Shown one piece after another: positions 6,678-12,572 of a DNA stretch of 26,372 nt; the first letter of the stretch is position 1; the number at the start of each line of letters is the position of its first letter. Made by a program: the position numbers and the translations under genes. Below the pieces are notes generated by a model. It did no database searches, was not told the DNA's origin, and saw only the letters and a program-made list of their open reading frames with translations. The stretch is taken from IMG/VR virus record IMGVR_UViG_3300001419_002840, positions 1-26,372 of that record. The stretch is one strand, 5' to 3'. This DNA comes from a virus.

Positions 6678-6736
6678 GGCCGAAACGCGGGACGACGAGT
6701 CCCGCGTCCTACCGTAACGCGGTAGCCGATGAGGCC
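6678..6736 (+). ncRNA. Second type II hammerhead ribozyme-like element, leader of gene 6762
   Basis: Same layout as 6379-6432: GGCC (6678-6681), GAAA (6682-6685), stem III CGCGGGAC/GTCCCGCG with loop GACGA (6686-6706), TC (6707-6708), stem I CTACCG/CGGTAG with loop TAACG (6709-6725), CCGATGA (6726-6732), GGCC (6733-6736). Stem III differs from the other copy in length, sequence and loop but is fully paired, as expected for a conserved RNA fold. The predicted cleavage site is between 6708 and 6709. It shares the C at core position 4. Confidence 0.6.
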
Positions 6737-6761
6737 GGTAGCCCCGATAGGAGAAGACACA

Positions 6762-7184
6762 ATGACAAAGCATGTACTGACCCCGAAGGAGGCAACGTGC
6801 ATCGGACGCGAGATGGGCATCCGAGGCATCGTCGTTTGCTCGGACCCCGTTGCCACGGGCCTGTGGCAGGTTTCCATCCCCGGCGCGGCCGAAGCGCACA
6901 GGAAGATGGACGAGGACGAGTGGCGTACGTTCCTCGCGGAGTCCGGGTGGGTGCCCATGCCGTCGCAGAAGAAGGCCACGAACAAGCCGGTCGACCGAGG
7001 CCCGCACATCAAGCGGGACATCGTCATCCGCAACGGCCGACTGAGTTTCACCGTCACCAACATGAGGCACGCGGCCAGCATTCCAATTGACCTGCACAAC
7101 ATCGCCACGCACGTCGTTGCCGCATTCGCGTCCAACGACGACCTCGAATACCTCGAGGACCTCATTGCCGAGGTACGAGAGTAA
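6762..7184 (+). CDS. Hypothetical protein (140 aa)
   Basis: Not recognised. Begins MTKHVLTPKEATCIGREMGI, continues RGIVVCSDPVATGLWQVSIP and EDEWRTFLAESGWVPMPSQK, then a second half with IKRDIVIRNGRLSFTVTNMR and a C-terminal acidic helix (DDLEYLEDLIAEVRE). AGGAG lies 8 nt before the ATG at 6762. As with the previous gene, an in-frame ATG within the hammerhead-like core (6729) would add MRPVAPIGEDT. No membrane segment. Last of the four small genes that carry structured leaders. Confidence 0.7.
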   Translation: MTKHVLTPKEATCIGREMGIRGIVVCSDPVATGLWQVSIPGAAEAHRKMDEDEWRTFLAESGWVPMPSQKKATNKPVDRGPHIKRDIVIRNGRLSFTVTNMRHAASIPIDLHNIATHVVAAFASNDDLEYLEDLIAEVRE

Positions 7185-7217
7185 TACGGAACGGTAAGGC
7201 CATCGAAAGGAGACGCC

Positions 7218-7655
7218 ATGGCGAAAACGACACACAACTACCAGTTGCTGGTACGCATCGCCCATGCCGTCCGAGACGAGGGCGTCATCGAGCATCCATG
7301 GGTTGAGGTCGCTCGGCGCTACTCGGACCGCACAGGCAGGGCGTTTGCACCAAGCGCATGCCAGCAAGCATTCTCGCGGTATGTACACAACAGACCCGAG
7401 CACGAGCGACGACTGTTCAAGCCGGGGGCTGTGGCGACGACCACGACGCCTGCCAACCACACCAACGGGACAACGCATCCGTCCGACCGCGTGGCGGGGG
7501 CGATGCGGTCGCTGGTCGCATTGGTCGTCGACGATGCCTTCAGCAAGGTAATGCGTAGGCTCGATGCTCACGCGGCCGCGCTCAGTACGTTGGAGAAGGA
7601 ACTGCCCGCGATGATAGAGGCGGGCGTCAAACGCGTGTTCGGAGAAGACGGATGA
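7218..7655 (+). CDS. Hypothetical protein, possible DNA-binding N-terminus (145 aa)
   Basis: Not recognised at family level. The N-terminal 70 residues are helical with many aromatic and basic residues (NYQLLVRIAHAVRDEGVIEH, VEVARRYSDRTGRAFAPSAC, QQAFSRYVHNRPEHERRLF), a pattern compatible with a helix-turn-helix or Myb/SANT-like fold. A Thr/Pro-rich linker (ATTTTPANHTNGTTHPSD) separates it from a C-terminal helical coiled-coil-like region (VDDAFSKVMRRLDAHAAALS, TLEKELPAMIEAGVKRVFG), possibly for oligomerisation. AAAGGAG is 7 nt before the ATG. Its stop overlaps the next start by 4 nt (ATGA), so it is probably co-translated with the zinc-finger/HARE-HTH gene. Confidence 0.65.
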   Translation: MAKTTHNYQLLVRIAHAVRDEGVIEHPWVEVARRYSDRTGRAFAPSACQQAFSRYVHNRPEHERRLFKPGAVATTTTPANHTNGTTHPSDRVAGAMRSLVALVVDDAFSKVMRRLDAHAAALSTLEKELPAMIEAGVKRVFGEDG

Positions 7656-8080
7656 TATCACTACGACAAGTGATGAAGGACAACCCCAACGGACGGCAAT
7701 GCTCCATCTGTGGCTTGCCGGTCAAGGCCGCGCCGCGTGGCATCCGCGCGTGTATCTGTGCGACTTGCATGGCCAAGCGCACGCGCACCGCAGCTGAGCT
7801 GGCGTCGGCACGGAAGGAGGAGAAGGAGCACGCCCACGAGCAGGAGGTGGCCGAACGCAAAGCGGCGCGGGGCATGGACGTCCTCGCTGCCGCGACCGCC
7901 GTCCTACGCGAGGTCGGGGAGCCTATGCACGTCAAAGACCTGACCGCGAAGATGATAGACGACGGGCTTTGGAAACCGCGCGGCTCGACGCCGCAGAACA
8001 CCGTGTACGCACGCATCTTCAAGGCGGCGGGGTTCAGGAAGACAGCTCCGAGTACATTTGCCCTTGAAACCGATGCGTGA
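7652..8080 (+). CDS. Zinc-ribbon plus HARE-HTH-type winged-helix protein (142 aa)
   Basis: The N-terminus has a likely zinc-binding cluster: C17-x2-C20 (CSICGLP) and CICATC (C34, C36, C39). A Lys/Glu-rich helix (ARKEEKEHAHEQEVAERKAA) leads to a C-terminal domain from about residue 75: GMDVLAAATAVLREVGEPMH, VKDLTAKMIDDGLWKPRGST, PQNTVYARIFKAAGFRKTAP. This fits the HARE-HTH winged-helix fold, a family described in restriction, modification and chromatin proteins and proposed to sense modified DNA. HARE assignment is by motif pattern (PM/L-xxKEx, GLWxPxGxTP, TVYARI). It overlaps the upstream gene by 4 nt. A second HARE-like gene follows at 8154, so the two may bind DNA together or in sequence. 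Confidence 0.7.
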   Translation: MISLRQVMKDNPNGRQCSICGLPVKAAPRGIRACICATCMAKRTRTAAELASARKEEKEHAHEQEVAERKAARGMDVLAAATAVLREVGEPMHVKDLTAKMIDDGLWKPRGSTPQNTVYARIFKAAGFRKTAPSTFALETDA

Positions 8081-8094
8081 TGGATGCATATAGT
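8064..8094 (+). promoter_or_regulatory. Candidate promoter upstream of gene 8154
   Basis: TTGAAA (8064-8069) and TATAGT (8089-8094) each match sigma70 boxes at 5 of 6 positions, with a long 19-nt spacer. The -35 box lies inside the 3' end of the preceding gene. A separate promoter here would make gene 8154 a short, strongly transcribed unit ending at the 8765-8802 terminator. Confidence 0.35.
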
Positions 8095-8107
8095 ACAACA
8101 GTATGGC

Positions 8108-8124
8108 GTAGGCATCGTGCCTAC
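8108..8124 (+). promoter_or_regulatory. 7-bp hairpin in the leader of gene 8154
   Basis: GTAGGCA (8108-8114), loop TCG, TGCCTAC (8118-8124). It sits between the candidate promoter and the AAGGAG of gene 8154. No T run follows, so it is more likely a leader structure or protein-binding site than a terminator. Confidence 0.4.
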
Positions 8125-8153
8125 CCAACAACGGCAACGGGAAGGAGAGTATC

Positions 8154-8735
8154 ATGAGCAAGCGAACGAAGACGATGCGTCCGAAGGTCGGCCAAGTCTA
8201 CATGGCCACCGTCGATGGGGAAGACCACGAGGTCACCATCATCGGCAAGAGCAAGCGGCACCCCGACAAGTACCGCGTCTCCGTGGACGGGTCGGCGTCG
8301 GTGATGGCGTTGGTCGCCCCGAAAGACCTGCATCCGACGCCGGTCGGGGGCAACGACGACAACGACGCGACGCCTCCCGCGAAGAAGGCCGGCAAGAAGG
8401 CCAGCAGCAAGAAGGCCAGCAGCAAGAAGGCCAGCGGGAAGGCCAGCGAAAAGGCCAGCGAGAAGACGGCTCGCGCGCCTCGCAGGTCGCTCATCAACGC
8501 CGCACTCCTCGTGCTGGCCGGGAGCAAGAAGCCGCTCGGCGCGAAGGAGATGGTCGGCGTCGCGGAGGCCAAGGGCCTGTACAAGCCCACCGGCAAGACG
8601 CCGGAGGCCACGCTGTACAGCGCACTGCTGACCGACAAGCACAAGCGCGCCGAGCGCGTCGACCGGGGCGTCTGGCAGCTGACGGACGCTGGCCGCGAGG
8701 CCATCCCCTCCATCAAGGCCGCGTTCGAGGCGTAG
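8154..8735 (+). CDS. Histone H1-like linker plus HARE-HTH-type winged-helix protein (193 aa)
   Basis: Residues 1-62 form a small beta-rich N-terminal region (VGQVYMATVDGEDHEVTIIG, ADKYRVSVDG-like sequence). Residues about 76-110 are a Lys/Ala/Ser repeat (KKAGKKASSKKASSKKASGK) like a histone H1 tail. Residues about 112-190 form a winged helix: RSLINAALLVLAGSKKPLGA, KEMVGVAEAKGLYKPTGKTP, EATLYSALLTDKHK, ending RGVWQLTDAGREAIPSIKAA. The GLYKPTGKTPEATLY signature is that of the HARE-HTH fold, as in gene 7652. It is expected to bind or compact DNA. AAGGAG precedes the ATG by about 8 nt and a strong terminator follows the stop. The gene is preceded by its own candidate promoter. Confidence 0.75.
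   Translation: MSKRTKTMRPKVGQVYMATVDGEDHEVTIIGKSKRHPDKYRVSVDGSASVMALVAPKDLHPTPVGGNDDNDATPPAKKAGKKASSKKASSKKASGKASEKASEKTARAPRRSLINAALLVLAGSKKPLGAKEMVGVAEAKGLYKPTGKTPEATLYSALLTDKHKRAERVDRGVWQLTDAGREAIPSIKAAFEA
8380..8465. repeat. Short tandem repeat encoding Lys-Ala-Ser units
   Basis: Units of the type aagaaggccagcagc recur, shortening to aaggccagcgag, within the histone-like linker of gene 8154. It encodes KKASS/KASEK repeats and is a likely length-variable segment. Confidence 0.8.
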
Positions 8736-8764
8736 CGCCAACGACGCAGACGGGCCGCGAACAC

Positions 8765-8802
8765 ACGGACGCCGGGACCTCCTCCCGGCGTCCGTTTCCT
8801 TA
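8765..8802 (+). terminator. Rho-independent terminator after gene 8154
   Basis: ACGGACGCCGGGA (8765-8777) pairs perfectly with TCCCGGCGTCCGT (8783-8795) across a CCTCC loop, a 13-bp stem followed by TTTCCTTAT. The stem is strong and the T tract is interrupted by CC. It separates the small-gene block from the MoxR-like operon. Confidence 0.8.
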
Positions 8803-8820
8803 TACCAATGGAGACCACCA

Positions 8821-9810
8821 ATGAACCCGCATGGACTCGTCGAGCTGCTACATTCCACCATCCCCGCGAAACTGCCCGTGCTCATCAAGGGAGCACCGGG
8901 CATCGGCAAGACCGACATCGTACACCAAGCGGCATCAGACCTTGGCGTCGACGTCATCATATCGCACCCGGTCATCGAGGACCCCACCAACTACAAGGGC
9001 ATGCCCGCCGTGGTGAACGGCAAGGCCAAGTGGCTGCCGTTCGGAGACCTCCAACGCCTCATCAACGCGAAGCGACCCACCGTCGCGTTCATGGACGACC
9101 TCGGCCAAGCGCCGCCTGCCGTACAGGCTGCGGCGATGCAGCTGCTCCTCGCTCGTCGGATAGGCGAGCACGCCATCAGCGACCATATCACATTCGTCGC
9201 CGCCACCAACCGCCGCGAGGACCGGGCGGGCGTAACCACCATCCTCGAGCCGGTCAAGTCGCGCTTCGCCGCCATCGTCGAACTGCAAGTCGACGTCGAC
9301 GTATGGTGCGAATGGGCGATGGCGAATGGCATCGTACCGGAGGTCATTGCGTTCATCCGGTTCAGGCCCGCGTTGCTCATGGACACGGAGACGCCGACGA
9401 ACGACATCGTCAACAGGCCGTGCCCGCGTACCGTGGCCAACCTGTCGCGGCTCTTCGCGGCAGGCGTCTCCGACCTCGAGGCGTACGCAGGCGCGACGGG
9501 CGTTGGCTTCGCCACCGAGTTCGCGGGGTTCCTGCGCGTCTGGCGTCTGCTGCCTGACATCGACCAGGTCCTGTCGGACCCCTCCAGCGCGTCGGTGCCG
9601 AACGACCCCGCCGCACTCTACGCACTTGCATCCGTGCTGGCGGGACGCGCTACGGCAGAGAACACCTCGCACATCATGGAGTACGCACTCCGCATGCCTC
9701 CCGAGTTTTCCACGCTGACGATCAAGGACGTCGTGCGACAGTGTCCTGATGCAGCGAACAACACCGCGTACATCGAATGGGCAGTCGCCAACCAGAACAC
9801 GCTGGTCTAG
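8821..9810 (+). CDS. MoxR-like AAA+ ATPase (329 aa)
   Basis: AAA+ ATPases of the MoxR/RavA group remodel partner complexes and are typically encoded beside a VWA-domain protein. Visible motifs: Walker A GAPGIGKTD at residues 24-32, Walker B VAFMDDLG at about 88-95, sensor 1 FVAATNR at about 125-131, and EPVKSRF with an arginine-finger candidate at R148. A helical lid follows (RPCPRTVANLSRLFAAGVSD). GGAG is 7 nt upstream of the ATG. It is the first gene of a three-gene set whose last member has VWA MIDAS residues, the known MoxR-VWA pairing. The substrate is unknown; an accessory role in replication, assembly or counter-defence cannot be told apart. Confidence 0.85.
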   Translation: MNPHGLVELLHSTIPAKLPVLIKGAPGIGKTDIVHQAASDLGVDVIISHPVIEDPTNYKGMPAVVNGKAKWLPFGDLQRLINAKRPTVAFMDDLGQAPPAVQAAAMQLLLARRIGEHAISDHITFVAATNRREDRAGVTTILEPVKSRFAAIVELQVDVDVWCEWAMANGIVPEVIAFIRFRPALLMDTETPTNDIVNRPCPRTVANLSRLFAAGVSDLEAYAGATGVGFATEFAGFLRVWRLLPDIDQVLSDPSSASVPNDPAALYALASVLAGRATAENTSHIMEYALRMPPEFSTLTIKDVVRQCPDAANNTAYIEWAVANQNTLV

Positions 9811-9832
9811 CACCAACACAAGGAGTCCATCC

Positions 9833-10708
9833 ATGACGAAGCAGACAAGCAAATTACAGGGCATCCAAGAACGGGCCATGCTCGTCAAGTTCACCGTGTC
9901 CCGATGGGACGGGCGTAAGCGGGACGACCGCGTCACGCAGGACGTCAGCACGACCAACCACGCTGAGAACGACGCCGGCGCGTGGTGGACACATCTCATC
10001 AGCCGCAAGGCGCTCGCGCCTACCCGTAACGCCGAGGTCCGGGGACGCATCATCCACAACAAGCAAACGCTGCCGTGGAACGACGTCGGCTACAGAATTC
10101 TGCCGGCCGCGAACTTCCTCGAGTACACCAAACGGATGCGAAAGGCACAGCGCGACTTCGACGATGCAGTCCGTACGCTCATCGACGAGTACCCGTCGCT
10201 GCTTGCCTCCGCGAAGGACCGCCTTGGTGAACTCTTCTATGCCGAGTGGTACCCGGAGCCGCACGAGCTCGCTCCTCGCTTCGCATGGGGCATCGATATC
10301 ATGCCCCTTCCGACAGGGGGCGACTTCCGAGTCGACCTCGGCAGCACACAGACGACTGCCATTCAGCAGCACATCGACCGCCACGTCACAAACAAATTGG
10401 CGTCCGCTACCCACGACCTGTGGCAGCGCCTCTACGACGCGGTGAACAAGCTGGCCGACAGGCTGTCGGATACGGACCGAGTCATCAGGGCGTCCCTCCT
10501 GACCAACCTTCAGGAGCTATGCGAACTCCTGCCGCGTCTGAACATCACGCAGAACGCCAAGCTCACCGCGATGAGCACCAAGATCGCCAAGAAGGTAAAG
10601 GCGTCCGACCTCGACCACATCCGAAACGACGACACGGCACGGGCGTCGGCAGCCAAGGCAACGAAGGTCATCCTCGACCAAATGGCGGGGTACATGGGAG
10701 ACTCCTAA
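9833..10708 (+). CDS. Conserved phage-type protein of the MoxR/VWA set (291 aa)
   Basis: No function known to me. It begins MTKQTSKLQGIQERAMLVKF with AAGGAG 7 nt upstream. The frame is open upstream to 9749 but that part overlaps the ATPase gene and has no ribosome binding site. Motifs I associate with phage genes placed between MoxR-like and VWA genes are FTVSRWDGRKRDDRVTQDV, NKQTLPWNDVGYRILPAANF and FAWGIDIMPLPTGGDFRVDL. The C-terminal third is helical and predicted to be a coiled-coil-type oligomerising part (LWQRLYDAVNKLADRLSDTD). DUF3150 is one family it might belong to; I am not sure. Its stop overlaps the next start in TAATG. It probably forms a complex with the ATPase and the VWA protein. 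Confidence 0.7.
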   Translation: MTKQTSKLQGIQERAMLVKFTVSRWDGRKRDDRVTQDVSTTNHAENDAGAWWTHLISRKALAPTRNAEVRGRIIHNKQTLPWNDVGYRILPAANFLEYTKRMRKAQRDFDDAVRTLIDEYPSLLASAKDRLGELFYAEWYPEPHELAPRFAWGIDIMPLPTGGDFRVDLGSTQTTAIQQHIDRHVTNKLASATHDLWQRLYDAVNKLADRLSDTDRVIRASLLTNLQELCELLPRLNITQNAKLTAMSTKIAKKVKASDLDHIRNDDTARASAAKATKVILDQMAGYMGDS

Positions 10709-11886
10709 TGACCACAGCAGAACGTATCGTGCGTGCGCGTACCGTACTGGTCATCGACCAACCCTTCTTCGGGACGCTGGTAACGCGCCTGCCTATGGAA
10801 CGCAACACCCACATTCAAACGATGGAGACGGACGGCACTCGTATCGCATACAACCCCGCGTTCGTGGCGTCGCTAACGGACGACGAACTGGTAGGCGTCA
10901 TTGCCCACGAGGTAATGCACATCGCGGCGGGCCATCCGTGGCGGCGGGAAGAGCGCGAAGCGCGTCGTTGGAATACGGCGTGCGACCTCGCTATCAACCC
11001 GCTGCTTACGGACTGTGGCATGCGACTGCCCGCCGGCGCACTCGAAGACGCCGCGTGCCGGAATATGGATGCGGAGGCCATCTACCGCCGTCTGCCTCCA
11101 TCGCCCGCCAACCGCGACAAATACGCCCACGGCGCGGAAAAGGCCGGATGTGGCCCACAGAGCCGCAGCGCTACGAGAAATGGCGAACAGGGCCAACGTC
11201 GTGCGGACCCGGGCGGATGTGGGGCCGTCCGCGACGCCCCGTCCAACGACCGGGTACGCGACCAGCACGAGGCGGAATGGAGGGTCGCCGTGTCGCAGGC
11301 GGCGAAGGCCGCGTCGAAGCACGGACGCCTTCCCGGGTCCCTCGCCCGCCTCGTGAAGTCCATCGTCAACCCGGCGATGCCATGGCGGGTAATGCTGCGT
11401 GACTTCGTCGTGCGTGCAGCAGCCAACGACTACAACTGGAACAGGCCGAACAGAAAGTACGTCGGCGCTGGCATCGTAATGCCATCGATGATATCCGACA
11501 GGCTGCCGGACATTGTAGTGGCCGTCGACACCTCGGGTAGCATTACGCAAAGCATCACAGACCGCTTCGCCGCCGAGATATCGGCCATCCTGATGGCGTA
11601 TGATACGACCATCCATGTCGTCTATGCAGACGCGGCCGTGACAGACACCGAAACGTGGACTCGCGAGGGGCTGCCACTGCGACTCAACCCCAAGGGAGGC
11701 GGCGGCACGGACTTCAGGCCGGTGTTCGAGTGGGTCGAAAAGCGGGGGCTAACACCCGCCTGCCTTGTCTACCTCACGGACATGCGAGGCAGATGGCCCG
11801 AGGCCGAGCCTCCGTATCCTGTCCTATGGGCCGCAACGACCGCAGACGTCACCCCGCCGTTCGGCATCACGGCCAGCATGGCGTGA
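10708..11886 (+). CDS. Metallopeptidase-like and VWA-domain protein, DUF2201 type (392 aa)
   Basis: Two domains. The N-terminal zincin-like domain contains GVIAHEVMHIAAGH with HExxH at residues 67-71, as in DUF2201_N proteins. The C-terminal VWA domain has a complete MIDAS: DTSGS at 274-278, GGTDF at 332-336 and TD at 357-358. The middle region is basic and polar. The start is the ATG at 10708, whose A is the last base of the previous TAA; GGAG lies 7 nt upstream. A much longer frame to 10246 overlaps the preceding gene out of frame and is not credible. With a MoxR-like ATPase two genes upstream it forms the ATPase-VWA pair known from bacteria. Whether the HEVMH site is catalytically active cannot be judged from sequence. 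Possible terminator downstream. Confidence 0.85.
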   Translation: MTTAERIVRARTVLVIDQPFFGTLVTRLPMERNTHIQTMETDGTRIAYNPAFVASLTDDELVGVIAHEVMHIAAGHPWRREEREARRWNTACDLAINPLLTDCGMRLPAGALEDAACRNMDAEAIYRRLPPSPANRDKYAHGAEKAGCGPQSRSATRNGEQGQRRADPGGCGAVRDAPSNDRVRDQHEAEWRVAVSQAAKAASKHGRLPGSLARLVKSIVNPAMPWRVMLRDFVVRAAANDYNWNRPNRKYVGAGIVMPSMISDRLPDIVVAVDTSGSITQSITDRFAAEISAILMAYDTTIHVVYADAAVTDTETWTREGLPLRLNPKGGGGTDFRPVFEWVEKRGLTPACLVYLTDMRGRWPEAEPPYPVLWAATTADVTPPFGITASMA

Positions 11887-11930
11887 TGCCGTGCGGCGGT
11901 CGTGCTGCGGCATCTCCGCGAATCTTTTTT
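11885..11930 (+). terminator. Possible weak terminator after the VWA gene
   Basis: GATGCCG (11885-11891) pairs with CGGCATC (11908-11914) around a 16-nt interior that can form extra GC pairs. A run of six T occurs at 11925-11930, ten bases after the stem, which is further than in a classic terminator. Confidence 0.4.
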
Positions 11931-11951
11931 GCCTCACGCCACCAAAGACCG

Positions 11952-11981
11952 TTGTAGGCATCCGGCCTATGCGAGTATAAG
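11952..11981 (+). promoter_or_regulatory. Candidate promoter for the replication module
   Basis: TTGTAG (11952-11957), an 18-nt spacer, TATAAG (11976-11981). The -10 box is a 5 of 6 match; the -35 box is weak. A short inverted repeat, TAGGC/GCCTA, lies between the boxes (about 11955-11970), as expected for an operator. Genes from 12023 onward follow without another obvious break. Confidence 0.4.
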
Positions 11982-12022
11982 TAGGCTAACCACTTAGACC
12001 ACGGGCTATGAATGGAGTCACA

Positions 12023-12562
12023 ATGAACGAATGGATACGCAACCTCAGCCCCGCGCGGCAAGCACAGAAGTTCCACAAGTACATAGGCCTCGCAAGGCAC
12101 ATCGCCGTTCGACTGGCGCATAAGCACGGGCTGCCACTAGACGACGTCGTCGCGGAGGCCGAGTCGCTACTGGCCGTCCTGCTCTGCGACAAGTGGGTCT
12201 GCGACACGGGCAGGTCGTCGGAGTCCCACTGGATATACCAGAAACTCTACTGGGCCATCCTCGACTACTGTACCCGCAAGCGGCCGCGCTACTTCACATT
12301 CTCGGAGGTCAGCACCGACGAGTACCCCTTCGACGCCGCGTCCAACCCATCCATCCTCACCCGCCTCCGGCGCGAACTGGGCGACGACGCCAAGGAGATC
12401 GTCCGTATCATCCTGAACGCGCCCATCGAAATAGCAGACGACGTCCGTGCCTCGTGCCCGGCACGGGCCAGAAAAGCCATCCAGCGCCACGTCCGTGCCG
12501 TATGGGGATGGCGTCCCCACCGCATCGACAAGGCGTGGCGGGAAGTCGCCGCCTGTATATAG
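12023..12562 (+). CDS. Sigma-70 region 2-like protein (179 aa)
   Basis: Residues about 14-90 resemble sigma factor region 2: AQKFHKYIGLARHIAVRLAH, KHGLPLDDVVAEAESLLAVL, then HWIYQKLYWAILDYCTRKRP, matching the LxxDDLxQEAxxAL...WIxxxIRxAxxDxxRR pattern. The C-terminal part (LTRLRRELGDDAKEIVRIIL and RKAIQRHVRAVWGWRPHRID) may act as region 4 or a replacement, but no clean helix-turn-helix is visible. I chose the second ATG (12023) because GGAG lies 5 nt upstream; an ATG at 12008 is in frame. It could direct transcription of phage genes or act as an anti-host-sigma factor. It could also be a small DNA-binding protein that only shares the helical pattern. Confidence 0.6.
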   Translation: MNEWIRNLSPARQAQKFHKYIGLARHIAVRLAHKHGLPLDDVVAEAESLLAVLLCDKWVCDTGRSSESHWIYQKLYWAILDYCTRKRPRYFTFSEVSTDEYPFDAASNPSILTRLRRELGDDAKEIVRIILNAPIEIADDVRASCPARARKAIQRHVRAVWGWRPHRIDKAWREVAACI

Positions 12563-12572
12563 AGGACACCGC

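Noticed and set aside
10246-10707. Long frame fused upstream of the VWA protein
   Set aside because: It overlaps the well-supported preceding gene out of frame and has arginine/histidine-rich shadow composition; ATG 10708 has a ribosome binding site.
11940-12010. Possible tRNA on the minus strand (CGTGGTCTAAGTGGTTAG resembles a D-arm)
   Set aside because: No T-loop GTTCRANTC, the putative anticodon arm would need a 12-nt loop, and no acceptor pairing was found.
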